A stretch of DNA of 36,109 nt, taken from positions 1-36,109 of the IMG/VR virus record IMGVR_UViG_3300021956_000036; one strand, 5' to 3'. Position numbers and translations under genes: made by a program. Source of the DNA: a virus. Numbering within the stretch: the stretch's first letter is position 1; every line of letters begins with the position of its first letter. This document shows positions 15,183 through 23,372 of the stretch, one piece after another. The notes below the pieces were generated by a model. The model did not search any database and was not told the DNA's origin. It saw nothing but the letters and a program-made list of their open reading frames with translations.

Positions 15183-15955
15183 TAGTTGAAAATTTTAAAT
15201 GATTGTAAATATTTGTTTACCTCGATTTCAATAGAAATAGTCGGATCTTCTTCTTCTTCCAATGCATCTTCTGCTTGATCCTCTGGATTATCTAGTTCAC
15301 CAGGAAAATCTGTCTGCGGTTGGTCCTCTGAAGGGATTGACTGTTCATCTTCCATCTCTGCGAGATATTGTTGCAATTGTTTCAACTTCAACTCCAATAG
15401 TCCGAAAGTCTCATCAGTATAAAAGCCATTTCTTAAAGACTTGATAGTTTTAGCTATCTCATCAATAACTGTAGCCTTAATTTCTGATTTAACACTTACT
15501 GTTGGTGTATTAGCATTAGCTCCCCATAAAACTGAAGAGCCTTCAAACAATTGAATTTCTGTGATTTCATTAGCCATTTGCTTAGCTTGAGACTTAATAG
15601 TCTTAAATCCAATGCTATGCTCGGTAATGTGACCATCCTTGTACAACTCATAAGTATCTCTACCTAAAGTTGTATTTGGCATTTTAACTCTTGCTAATAA
15701 ACCAAAAGAATCTTCTTTTAATTCAAATGGCTTAGAAACAGGTTTGTCTGTAGAGTGGTTAAACAAATGCCATATTCTATTCTTAGCACCTGGTCCGTTC
15801 TCTTTTATTGATTTAGTGAAAGCACCTGGCATAATAATATCGCCATCGCTATCTACATTTCCGAAAGCAGAATAGTAAACTGTAATAGTTCTTGAGTCAT
15901 CAGCCATATCAACTGGTGCTCCACTTACTGCCTTTTTGTTATAAAAATTACTCAT
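15182..15955 (-). CDS. Prohead serine protease, HK97 family, with acidic C-terminal extension (257 aa)
   Basis: The start at ATG 15953-15955 (MSNFYNKK) is chosen over an upstream TTG at 15973. The core has TITVYYSAFGNVDSDGDIIMPGAF, WHLFNHS (candidate catalytic His63 or His67) and ITEHSIGFK with Ser114, the usual HK97 prohead protease order. From about residue 195 the protein becomes strongly acidic (EMEDEQ, DNPEDQAEDALEEEED), which is not part of the protease and looks like a scaffold-like tail. The enzyme should cleave the N-terminal domain of the capsid protein during maturation. Confidence 0.9.
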   Translation of the reverse strand: MSNFYNKKAVSGAPVDMADDSRTITVYYSAFGNVDSDGDIIMPGAFTKSIKENGPGAKNRIWHLFNHSTDKPVSKPFELKEDSFGLLARVKMPNTTLGRDTYELYKDGHITEHSIGFKTIKSQAKQMANEITEIQLFEGSSVLWGANANTPTVSVKSEIKATVIDEIAKTIKSLRNGFYTDETFGLLELKLKQLQQYLAEMEDEQSIPSEDQPQTDFPGELDNPEDQAEDALEEEEDPTISIEIEVNKYLQSFKIFN

Positions 15956-15965
15956 ATTTATTTGT

Positions 15966-16796
15966 TTACGCAATATACACTGTACAGCATCTGCAGTTGC
16001 AGTTATTTATAGCACCGCCTGAAGCGTCATGTGCGTATTGCATTTGTATCACCCCTAAGTTTGGTGTGTTTACCATAAATGGTTGATTCACCAATATTCT
16101 CGTTCCTTGCGTGTCAGGGTTAGTTTGTCTATCCAAATCTAAATGCCACAATCTAGGAGAACCCATATACTCTGAGTGTACCCACTGCTTTAACAATGGC
16201 ACCACTGAATATTGAGTTGCACCAAATGCACCTGTGCTTAAAGCTTGATGCGATTCAGTACGAGCAATCAATAGACTTCTTGAAGTATTAATCTTACCAT
16301 CTCTAAGTGACTTTATAGCCAACTCATTGATTTGCCTTTCAGTAAGGTTATTCTCTTGTCCGTATCGTATAGCGTTATTAATCAACCTAGCAATTTCTGT
16401 TTCGGTTGTATTCTCTATACCATACATCTTAGTACCACTAATAGCTGTCCAATAAGACAACATAAACGCCAACCATTCGTCAGCGATATTTAGAGGATCA
16501 AAGTCTATAGACTCTTCTTTTTTAAACTTGTCAAATATCTTTTGATAACGCATTGCAGTATAACCGCCCACGTTCTCATACAAATTTCGTAAAATATTAT
16601 TAATTGACTTTGAGTCAAATAATGATTGTCTATTGTTTACTGTTTGCTGTGCTCCCATCTGAGCAACTAAGTCGGCAGCTTTATCAAAATCCTTCTGTAA
16701 TACTTTCTTGATTTGAGGCTGGTATTCTCTGATTGATTTCCTTGCAATCTTTTGTTGCAAAGCGAATTGTTGTGAAGGATAAAGTATTTTAGCCAT
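15966..16796 (-). CDS. Mu gpF-like minor head protein (276 aa)
   Basis: The N-terminal half is helical. The second half has TERQINELAIKSLRD, LIARTESHQALSTGAFGATQYS and a C-terminal HDASGGAINNCNCRCC. The ARTE.....S.GA motif together with the cysteine cluster NCNCRC is characteristic of Phage_Mu_F / SPP1 gp7-like head morphogenesis proteins. It is usually a minor capsid component linked to the portal and perhaps ejected with the DNA. Stop and start codons overlap with the upstream gene at 16796. Confidence 0.88.
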   Translation of the reverse strand: MAKILYPSQQFALQQKIARKSIREYQPQIKKVLQKDFDKAADLVAQMGAQQTVNNRQSLFDSKSINNILRNLYENVGGYTAMRYQKIFDKFKKEESIDFDPLNIADEWLAFMLSYWTAISGTKMYGIENTTETEIARLINNAIRYGQENNLTERQINELAIKSLRDGKINTSRSLLIARTESHQALSTGAFGATQYSVVPLLKQWVHSEYMGSPRLWHLDLDRQTNPDTQGTRILVNQPFMVNTPNLGVIQMQYAHDASGGAINNCNCRCCTVYIA

Positions 16797-17197
16797 TACT
16801 TCTTAGCGTCAATCTTTTCTATCATCTTACCTGCTGCTGCAAATATTGCTGTCATTCCGTTTTGAGCTGCTCTTTGTCTAATGGCTCTTAAACCTTGTCT
16901 ATCTACAGTTTTAAAGTCTGAAGTATAGATGTAGCCATAGTGAGCTTTAGTCTTAGGATCAGCAGAACTATCTACTCCTAAATACCACTTAGAAAACTCA
17001 TCCCATCCGTTTGCTTCTAAATATGCAGTTTCTTCTGCAGGTGTTGGATGCTCCCAAGAAGATGGTTCTTTAACATCACCACTTTCAATCAAAGAATTAG
17101 CATGAGCAATTCCTTTAGGATTTGTTTTGTTAATAGCCTTTTGACTTTCTAAAGCTTCTAAAGCCTTAATTAAGTTGTCGAATGATTTTAATTCCAT
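16796..17197 (-). CDS. Conserved phage head-region protein (133 aa)
   Basis: Family not recognised. The sequence includes GIAHANSLIESGDVKEPSSWEHP, a central WDEFSKWYLGVDSSADPKTKAHYGYIYTSDFK region (given in two halves of a contiguous stretch) and a C-terminal RQRAAQNGMTAIFAAAGKMIEKID. The SxADPKTKxHYxYPYT-like segment resembles pieces that occur in phage portal-adjacent or Mu-like proteins. It sits between portal and Mu-F-like protein, so a structural or assembly role is likely. Confidence 0.65.
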   Translation of the reverse strand: MELKSFDNLIKALEALESQKAINKTNPKGIAHANSLIESGDVKEPSSWEHPTPAEETAYLEANGWDEFSKWYLGVDSSADPKTKAHYGYIYTSDFKTVDRQGLRAIRQRAAQNGMTAIFAAAGKMIEKIDAKK

Positions 17198-17202
17198 AGT
17201 AT

Positions 17203-18945
17203 TTATTTTGAGGGATCGTAAGCCCAGTTTTTTAATGATATATCTCTTTTAGAAGGACATCCTTCTGCTGCTGGTTCACCTTGCTCTGCACCTTTCATTC
17301 TACTCACAAAGCTAATCGTTCTATTAGCATCTTCTATATCGTTAGCAGTCCACTCTTCTTTTTTCTTAGAAAGCAATCTTAGATTTCTAGTGATAGGACT
17401 TCTATCTAAAGATGCCTTCTTTGAACATTCTGTATTTGACCAAGCTTCCAATTCAGAGTAACTCATGTTAGTTACTTCCTTGTATTTAGCATAAACCTCA
17501 TCTAACTTTTCACTCTTGCTCAAAAAAAAACCTTCGTTTTTAACAGGAGGTCTGTTATAATCGCTTTGTTGTTGTGCGTTGCGTGGATCTTGTAACATAG
17601 TCAACTCGTCAATAGGCAAGTAACCTGCAGGAATAAAGATTTCATTCATCACCTCATCTTCCATAATATCATAACGCATTGCTTGTCTCTTCTCGTTTGG
17701 AGTAATCCACCAAGATTGAGAAAGTATTGAACTTAACTCTTTCATGTCCTCTTGTAATTCAGGGAACACTGTTAAGTCAAAGTCGATATAGGTATCTGTA
17801 CCCATTTCGTTACCAAAAAATCTATTCATTGCATCACGAATAGCTACTAACTCAGGAAGTACAACTTGCGTTAACATTTCCTTTTTAGCTTCCTTCATGT
17901 TGTTGTAGGTCTTGTTATCAGGATCGTTAAACAACGCTGAGTTTACTCCGTACACATTACAAAGTTCTCTAAGAGTGATTTTCTCAGATTCTAACAATTG
18001 TAAATCTACAGGAGACAATCCCATGTTCAACCAACCTAACTCTGCACCTGCTATTAATATTCTACCAGCGTTTTGAACAATACCGCCTTGTGTTTTAGTT
18101 CCGTACTGATTGTAGAAATCTTCTTTTAATTTACCTGCTGCCTCTGGCCCAAAATCATTGTTGCCTTCTTTAGCATATAAGATACCTTTAGGACCTTGAT
18201 TCTGCAACATACCAATTGATGTATCCTTAGAGTCATTAGAACGCTGTACTGTTCTAAATGCTGCTTGTAAAGGTGATAATCCGTATAGTTGTTGTCCGTT
18301 AGTATCAAAGTAAGGGTTGAAGTATTTTAGATGTATCACATCCTTTGCTGGTAAATTATCCCATCCAACCAAAGTAAATGTATACCCTTCAACCCCATTA
18401 ATAGTGCCATCAGAGATGATAGCCATATATTGGGATGGGAGACATACTAATTCTTGAACCTTACCGTTAGACAATCTGTTCGCCCAAACATATGTGTTAC
18501 CAGTAATCAATTTGTAGCCAATCATGTTCTCGATTAATTCAGAGAAAGATTGGTATTCGTTAGGTTGTTGTAACAAATCATTTAATGGAGAATCAGCTAC
18601 CTCTTCTATTGCCTTAACTCTAACAAGTTCTGCTTTTGCTAAGTCAGCAGTAGAGGAAGCGTTAGCAATCATAGATTTATATTGATTAAACGCTTTTTTG
18701 TTTTTAACGCTGTACACATAGAATGGAACAGTTGATACTGTCTTAGCTATTCTTTTAACAACAGCATATACTTCACTATTGTTACAATAATCGTTTACGA
18801 ACTTCTTGTCGTTGATATCAGGGTAAAGAACTCTTCCCTTGATTAAACCAGCGAAGTCTGCTAGTGGATTAGACGGAAAGCCAATATTAGTAACACCCTT
18901 TTTCTTGAAAGGATTTAAGTTACCTACAAATTCAGTAAATTTCAC
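17203..18945 (-). CDS. Portal protein with C-terminal extension (about 580 aa)
   Basis: The core contains VYAVVKRIAKTVSTVPFYVY, SPLNDLLQQPNEYQS, LITGNTYVWANRL, IHLKYFNPYFD with YGLSPLQAAFRTVQ, and LLESEKITLRELCNVYGV, all HK97-type portal features (Phage_portal). The C-terminal 115 residues form a separate part with MSYSELEAWSNTECSKKASL, RNLRLLSKKKEEW and ISFVSRMKGAEQG, ending in CPSKRDISLKNWAYDP, which is not part of the standard portal. No ATG lies near the N-terminus. GTG at 18943-18945 (VKFTEFVGNLNPF) is my choice; TTG at 18975 is the alternative. It forms the dodecameric DNA channel and docks terminase. Confidence 0.88.
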   Translation of the reverse strand: MKFTEFVGNLNPFKKKGVTNIGFPSNPLADFAGLIKGRVLYPDINDKKFVNDYCNNSEVYAVVKRIAKTVSTVPFYVYSVKNKKAFNQYKSMIANASSTADLAKAELVRVKAIEEVADSPLNDLLQQPNEYQSFSELIENMIGYKLITGNTYVWANRLSNGKVQELVCLPSQYMAIISDGTINGVEGYTFTLVGWDNLPAKDVIHLKYFNPYFDTNGQQLYGLSPLQAAFRTVQRSNDSKDTSIGMLQNQGPKGILYAKEGNNDFGPEAAGKLKEDFYNQYGTKTQGGIVQNAGRILIAGAELGWLNMGLSPVDLQLLESEKITLRELCNVYGVNSALFNDPDNKTYNNMKEAKKEMLTQVVLPELVAIRDAMNRFFGNEMGTDTYIDFDLTVFPELQEDMKELSSILSQSWWITPNEKRQAMRYDIMEDEVMNEIFIPAGYLPIDELTMLQDPRNAQQQSDYNRPPVKNEGFFLSKSEKLDEVYAKYKEVTNMSYSELEAWSNTECSKKASLDRSPITRNLRLLSKKKEEWTANDIEDANRTISFVSRMKGAEQGEPAAEGCPSKRDISLKNWAYDPSK

Positions 18946-18962
18946 GCTATAAGATGTTTTTA

Positions 18963-18970
18963 CAAAAGTA
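18963..18970 (-). promoter_or_regulatory. Putative -7 promoter box before portal gene
   Basis: The minus strand reads TTTACTTTTGTAAAA, where TACTTTTG matches TAnnTTTG, between the terminase stop (18984) and the preferred portal GTG (18945). It overlaps the alternative TTG start, which is one reason to prefer the GTG. Confidence 0.35.
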
Positions 18971-18983
18971 AACAATTTTTAAC

Positions 18984-20120
18984 CTATACAACCCATCCTC
19001 TTTTCGGTTTAGCAAATTTTGTGTATATGGCATACCTCATTGCATCCATTAAGTGGTCTCGATATTTCACAGGCTCATCTAATTTGTTGCCATCAGGATC
19101 AGTTTTCCATTTGTAGTTTTTAATCTCATCAAGTAAGTCTAACGAATCACTCTTCACTACTAACGGAAATGATTTTACTTTATTTATTCCTGCAAACACA
19201 TCCTTTACTGCACTCTTCAAATTAAACCCTGCTTTGTTTACTTCCGATATTGTTTTCGGTTCCGCAGGATCGGCATATATCTCCGATGTCCTATCAAGCC
19301 CCAATGCCTTCATTCGGTCAATTAAAAGGGCTGTTGACATTTTAGTGTCGTAAATGAGCTGGTCCACATACATTTCGTTATCGTAGAATTTGACACGAAC
19401 GAGTGCTGTCTGATTGTTAAAGCCAAAGTCCAAACCATAAAATATATCCCCTCCTTCTGGGAAGTTTCGTCTGCGTTTCCAATGAGTATAAATAGTCGCT
19501 TCAGAGATGGCTCTTTCTCCTAAACCATAAACACGCCAATATTGATGGTCGGCATCTTTAAGCCTTTCGATTTCATCTATGATAGCTTTTTCTAAAAAGG
19601 GGTTGTCCTTATATGTTGTGATGGTAAAATCCACATCTTCACGAGGAATTACCTTTTCATATATCCAAGAGTAGTAATCCGATGGGTTATAGTCAATAAC
19701 AATCTTTTCGGTTGTACGAAGGGCTAACTGCATCCAAGATTCGTAGTTGACCTCATTCGCCTCGTTGATGAAAAGATAGTTACGCTTACGACCTCTGATT
19801 TTTTGAGGCTGGTCGGTAGACACGAACTCTACGGTGTTTCCACCTAGAAAGTATAAACTTTCTGATTTGTTGTGTTTGTCCTCTGAGTAAAGCCCATACT
19901 TCGAAAGTATCTCTATGAAGTCTCTCATTACAGAACCCTTGATAGACGGTAGCGAGGAACGGCAGATAGTCAGTGTCTTTCCCTTTTCTTGGAGTAGTTT
20001 GACGATAAACCATGTCAAGATATTGTATGTCTTGCCACTTCTTGTTCCTCCTTGCATAACTGAAATCTTTTTTTGACTTTCTTGCAAGATTTGGAATACT
20101 TTGTTGGTTGTTACATTCAT
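18984..20120 (-). CDS. terL: Terminase large subunit (378 aa)
   Basis: Packaging ATPase and nuclease. Walker A is GGTRSGKT (residues 24-31), Walker B is YLFINEA (115-121) with the catalytic Glu120. The nuclease domain has acidic residues in GLDFGF (Asp231), YADPAEP (Asp284) and RDHLMDAMRYA near the C-terminus. This is the Terminase_3/6-type arrangement and the protein is slightly short for the family. It starts at ATG 20118-20120. A 164-base gap with inverted repeats separates it from the small subunit gene. Confidence 0.95.
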   Translation of the reverse strand: MNVTTNKVFQILQESQKKISVMQGGTRSGKTYNILTWFIVKLLQEKGKTLTICRSSLPSIKGSVMRDFIEILSKYGLYSEDKHNKSESLYFLGGNTVEFVSTDQPQKIRGRKRNYLFINEANEVNYESWMQLALRTTEKIVIDYNPSDYYSWIYEKVIPREDVDFTITTYKDNPFLEKAIIDEIERLKDADHQYWRVYGLGERAISEATIYTHWKRRRNFPEGGDIFYGLDFGFNNQTALVRVKFYDNEMYVDQLIYDTKMSTALLIDRMKALGLDRTSEIYADPAEPKTISEVNKAGFNLKSAVKDVFAGINKVKSFPLVVKSDSLDLLDEIKNYKWKTDPDGNKLDEPVKYRDHLMDAMRYAIYTKFAKPKRGWVV

Positions 20121-20284
20121 TCATGTTGGTTTTTGGTTGTTCTGCATGAATTTTTGGAAAATTTCATGCAACTGCTTATTTTAAGGCATTTTAAGCCATT
20201 AAATTTATTTTTTGGTATTATGGTACTATTTTATACTAAAAGTGTCTTAAATCGTCTCTAAATAGCCTTTAAATTGATTTTAGA
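20121..20284. other. Inter-terminase gap with inverted repeats, candidate packaging or control site
   Basis: An 8-base perfect inverted repeat TGCATGAA / TTCATGCA (20143-20150 with 20163-20170) surrounds a 12-base AT-rich loop. It is followed by two near-direct repeats TTTTAAGGCA and TTTTAAGCCA (about 20180-20199), which also form a GGC/GCC stem. The gap is unusually long for this tightly packed operon. It could hold a terminase recognition (cos or pac) site or a regulatory hairpin. The sequence alone does not decide. Confidence 0.4.
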
Positions 20285-20842
20285 CTACTCTTCATACTCA
20301 TCTTGGTCATTTAAGTCTAAATATTCGCCTTTATCATGGTCATACAATGGAATTTCATCGATTTCTCCTGCCTTACTAGCTGGAATCACCATTCCTGGTT
20401 CAGTCTGAGTATCGAAATTGATAATCTCACCTTCAGGTAATCCTTTATGCTCGTCACCATCTAATTGCTTTTGGATATTAGGAAGCTCCTCTGGTCGAAC
20501 GATATTCACTGTAATCTGCTTCACTACATCTCCTTCGTGAGCAACCTCTTGTTTTTCGATATATCCTCTACGCTTCCCTTTGGTCTTTAGTAGGAACATA
20601 GTAGCTAAGGTATCTCCCCTAGCAATCCTCTCCATTAACTTCTGCTCTCCGAAGTCTAACATAATCTCTTCAGGTTCTATTTCAGCTAGTCGCTTACGGA
20701 ACTCAGGATCATTATCACACCAGGATTTATACATCCCTCTAGAAACTCCTGCTGCTTCACAGCTAATAGTGATATTGCCAAAGTTCTCCTTATAGGCTAT
20801 TATGAAAGCCTCTTTTGCTATCTCTTTAAATTCTGCATTCAT
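20285..20842 (-). CDS. terS: Terminase small subunit (185 aa)
   Basis: The N-terminal part carries a helix-turn-helix (ITISCEAAGVSRGMYKSWC, about residues 24-42) followed by DPEFRKRLAEIEPE and KLMERIARGDTLATMFLLKTKGKRRGY in sequence. This is the phBC6A51/gp1-type small terminase pattern, in which the helix-turn-helix binds DNA at the packaging site and the central helices oligomerise. The C-terminus is acidic and disordered. It is the first large gene of the late operon. Confidence 0.87.
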   Translation of the reverse strand: MNAEFKEIAKEAFIIAYKENFGNITISCEAAGVSRGMYKSWCDNDPEFRKRLAEIEPEEIMLDFGEQKLMERIARGDTLATMFLLKTKGKRRGYIEKQEVAHEGDVVKQITVNIVRPEELPNIQKQLDGDEHKGLPEGEIINFDTQTEPGMVIPASKAGEIDEIPLYDHDKGEYLDLNDQDEYEE

Positions 20843-20843
20843 A

Positions 20844-20975
20844 TTATGGTTGTTGGTTAAATTTATTTATCATCATAACATTTCTAATTTTAGATGGTTT
20901 ATATGTGTAATAACCTCTAAGCATAGTATATGGACCAAATCGATGAAGTTTATGGTTTCTCTTTATCTTAAACAT
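20844..20975 (-). CDS. Small basic protein (43 aa), hypothetical
   Basis: An ATG frame upstream of the small terminase, ending a few bases before it. The product is rich in K, R, H, Y and N (begins FKIKRNHKLHRFGPYT), which would suit a nucleic-acid binding peptide. It has no recognised homologue. Support is the tight spacing, orientation and composition only. Confidence 0.45.
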   Translation of the reverse strand: MFKIKRNHKLHRFGPYTMLRGYYTYKPSKIRNVMMINKFNQQP

Positions 20976-21478
20976 ATTATATTTATTTTTAATGTGTCTA
21001 TTACAAAATAAAAAAAATCAAAATACAAAAAAGTTAAAACAATTGTTTGGTATCAGAATTTTAGGGGGCACAAGCCACTCCCCTATTCTTTTACACGAAC
21101 AAAAAGGGTAGGGGGTGCATACCATTTAGCTTATAGATAATATTATGTTAAATAGCCTCTCTCCCACCCTCTTCACTTAGGGCAAAGCTAATGATTAATT
21201 TTATGACTTGCAACTTACTCAAATGCGACAACTAACCCACAATAGACCTAATATAGTTATAATACACTAATACACTATATCTATATTGTATATAGTTTAT
21301 ATACATTGTATATCTACTATATAGAATATACAATATATATTTTATAAGGTATATGATACAATACATTGTACAATACAATCCATATATACTATATATCATA
21401 TATCCTGTACAGATAAAATACTTTTAAACTTTTTTATACTTTTTTATAATTATTTAAACTAATTGTATTAATTTAGCC
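20976..21478. other. Divergent control region, AT-rich, no gene
   Basis: This 500-base gap separates the leftward late operon from the rightward early genes. The left part contains a hairpin (TAGGGG 21062-21067 with CCCCTA 21080-21085, inner GGC/GCC) and further G-runs. From about 21236 to 21420 it becomes extremely AT-rich with repeated ATTGTATA-type words in both orientations. The right end (21421-21478) is a T-rich stretch leading to TTAATTTAG just before the first early ORF. Divergent promoters are expected here, and an origin is possible. Confidence 0.6.
21282..21380. repeat. Cluster of ATTGTATA-type inverted repeats
   Basis: Visible copies: ATTGTATA near 21285 and 21304, the inverted TATACAAT near 21328, forming ATTGTATAT / ATATACAAT around a 12-base loop, and the 10-base palindrome ATTGTACAAT near 21364. 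GTATATA/TATATAC is another inverted pair near 21288. The density is well above what AT content alone would suggest to the eye. Such clusters serve as operator arrays or origin iterons. Confidence 0.5.
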
Positions 21479-21625
21479 ATGTCAACAAATATAAAAATAA
21501 TCAATGTTCAAACATCAATTATGCAAAATCTATCTACAATCATCCAAATCACAGGAGCAATTTTATACTTTGTTTTTTGTGTCAATGTCATCAAATTAAT
21601 CATTAATCAATTCAAAAATCATTAA
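21479..21625 (+). CDS. Small membrane peptide (48 aa), first gene of accessory cassette
   Basis: ATG at 21479, TAA at 21623-21625. One hydrophobic helix spans about residues 20-42 (IIQITGAILYFVFCVNVIKLII) flanked by polar ends, the last being NQFKNH. Codons for isoleucine are mainly ATC and for serine TCA, as in the following three genes and unlike most of the genome. No known family. It may anchor or regulate the cassette products or act at the membrane by itself. Confidence 0.55.
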   Translation: MSTNIKIINVQTSIMQNLSTIIQITGAILYFVFCVNVIKLIINQFKNH

Positions 21626-21627
21626 TC

Positions 21628-21741
21628 ATGGGAACTACAATCACACTAGCAGAATTAATCGCAATCCTTGTCATCACTCTTCCTGTGTATGCATTAGGAA
21701 AGACAATCATTGAGTCAATCAAAGAAAAAAATAACCATTAA
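21628..21741 (+). CDS. Small membrane peptide (37 aa), second gene of accessory cassette
   Basis: Starts two bases after the stop of the preceding ORF. A single hydrophobic segment at residues 4-23 (TITLAELIAILVITLPVYAL) is followed by a charged tail KEKNNH. ATC-rich codon use matches the neighbours. Not recognised. The close pairing of two membrane micro-peptides ahead of two larger genes suggests one transcription unit. Confidence 0.55.
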   Translation: MGTTITLAELIAILVITLPVYALGKTIIESIKEKNNH

Positions 21742-21761
21742 TCAAATCAAAATCAAATCAC

Positions 21762-23372
21762 ATGAGAACTATCAAAGAGTGGTATGAATTGCTACCACAA
21801 TCAATCAAAGAAAAAGCAATAGACAATATTGTAATTCAAAAAAATGTTGAGTACCTTAATGGATATCATACAGAGACTTTAAAAGATGCTGTAAATTGTT
21901 TCACATGGTCAAATACTACTCAAGGTCAAGAGTATTGGAGTATGGTATATGAGGATTGTAAATTTGATGTTTATTCTCCATCCATTGTGTACTCTTCATC
22001 TTTTTTAAGGATGTTGAGAACTATTTGTGAGACTAGTCAAGTTGCACAGATATTAAAAATGAAGCAATACTCTACTCACACAGATTTTGCGAACTACATT
22101 ACCATGAGAGGTGAGATGGGTAGTTACTTGCCTAATGGTAGACAGCACAAAATCACAGATGAGGGAAAGTGGAGTAGAGATGGTAGACAAGAGATGAAGA
22201 TTGCCAAATTGGCTAGAAAGTTGATAAAGCAATCATACCTTGATGATTTGACGGATGCAGATTTTGAAAAATTCACTAATTGTGTTAAGTCATACATATC
22301 AATGATAGGTGATGAGGATGGCAATGGTAAAAAAATTGAATTGAGACTAATTAATGGCACAAAAATATATGATGCATATGATGAGGATAATTACAGCAGG
22401 ATTTTAGGAGTTGAGACAAATTTGTGGGGGAGTTGCATGAGACATGAGAGCTGTCAAAATTATCTTGACATCTATGTTGACAATACAGATGTATGTCAAT
22501 TATTGATTGCAGAGGATAAAGAGGGATTGATTTTAGGTAGAGCATTAGTGTGGAAGCTAGATGATGGCAGAGTTGCAATGGATACAATCTATGCACATGA
22601 GTCAATCAAAGAGTCATTTGTTAACTATGCTATTGAGCATGGATGGTATTACAAATCATCACAATCATGTCATCATCATTCATTTGATAGATTTGAGGGC
22701 AAGTTTAATGAGGATGCAAGTAGAAAGGAGGCAAGAGTTACTCTTAAACATTTTAGATATAGTGAATTTCCATACATGGATAGTTTATACAATTTGAGTG
22801 AGTCAGGAGTATTGAGCAATCATGAGTTCAAGTGCAATTATAAGATTTTGAGAGACACAGGAGGAGGATATGAGGATGGAGGTATGATTGAGTGTGAGTG
22901 GACAGGAAGATGGATTTGTGAAGATGATAGTACCTATATTGAGTATGAGAGACCTAATGGTCAACACTTTGAGGGAAGAGTGAGTGATGATGAGGTAGTA
23001 TACACAGCAGATGAGCAATATGTACTTAGTGTTGATGCAGTTGAAGAGTATAGTACAGGCAGTTGGTATTTGAGAAATAGTGATGAAATATGCTCTGTAC
23101 CATCAAGAGACGAATATAGATTTGTTGATGATTGTGTGTATAGTGATTATTTGCATGAGTGGATATTGAGTGAGGAAGCAGTTGAGACAGGTGATGGCAA
23201 AATCATGCATGAGGATAGTGTATTTGAGTGCTGTGTTGATGGTAAGATGTATGATGATGATGAACACATGACAGAGGAAATAGATGGTATTTTATATAGA
23301 TTTTATCAAGGAAATCAGGAGCAATTTTATAATCAATTTAAATTAGAAAGCAATGAGACAGGAGTTAATTAA
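21762..23372 (+). CDS. Modular phage protein of unknown function (536 aa)
   Basis: The N-terminal 60 residues (IKEWYELLPQSIKEKAIDNI, then TLKDAVNCFTWSNTTQGQEYW) resemble a domain that I recall from the N-termini of many phage ORFs (AF.W..T.QG..FW). The middle (about 225-310) has GSCMRHESCQNYLDIYVDN, LILGRALVWKLDDGRVAMDTIY and YAIEHGWYYKSSQSC. The C-terminal 150 residues contain repeated acidic beta modules (WICEDDSTYI, VVYTADEQYVL, WILSEEAVETGDGKIMHEDSV). No catalytic motif was identified. Glutamate is mostly GAG here while neighbours mostly use GAA, suggesting acquisition. Its end overlaps the peptidase start by 20 bases. Confidence 0.85.
   Translation: MRTIKEWYELLPQSIKEKAIDNIVIQKNVEYLNGYHTETLKDAVNCFTWSNTTQGQEYWSMVYEDCKFDVYSPSIVYSSSFLRMLRTICETSQVAQILKMKQYSTHTDFANYITMRGEMGSYLPNGRQHKITDEGKWSRDGRQEMKIAKLARKLIKQSYLDDLTDADFEKFTNCVKSYISMIGDEDGNGKKIELRLINGTKIYDAYDEDNYSRILGVETNLWGSCMRHESCQNYLDIYVDNTDVCQLLIAEDKEGLILGRALVWKLDDGRVAMDTIYAHESIKESFVNYAIEHGWYYKSSQSCHHHSFDRFEGKFNEDASRKEARVTLKHFRYSEFPYMDSLYNLSESGVLSNHEFKCNYKILRDTGGGYEDGGMIECEWTGRWICEDDSTYIEYERPNGQHFEGRVSDDEVVYTADEQYVLSVDAVEEYSTGSWYLRNSDEICSVPSRDEYRFVDDCVYSDYLHEWILSEEAVETGDGKIMHEDSVFECCVDGKMYDDDEHMTEEIDGILYRFYQGNQEQFYNQFKLESNETGVN

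Noticed and set aside
15956-15973. Upstream TTG start for the prohead protease
   Set aside because: It would overlap the stop of the preceding gene, and an ATG at 15955 lies 11 bases downstream of that stop.
19786-20124. Second minus-strand ORF inside the large terminase
   Set aside because: The other frame contains Walker A, Walker B and nuclease motifs; this one is an arginine-rich shadow.
22351-22605. Minus-strand ORF with many His/Cys/Leu inside the 536-aa gene
   Set aside because: Antisense shadow of GAT/GAG-rich coding sequence; no start context or neighbours on that strand.
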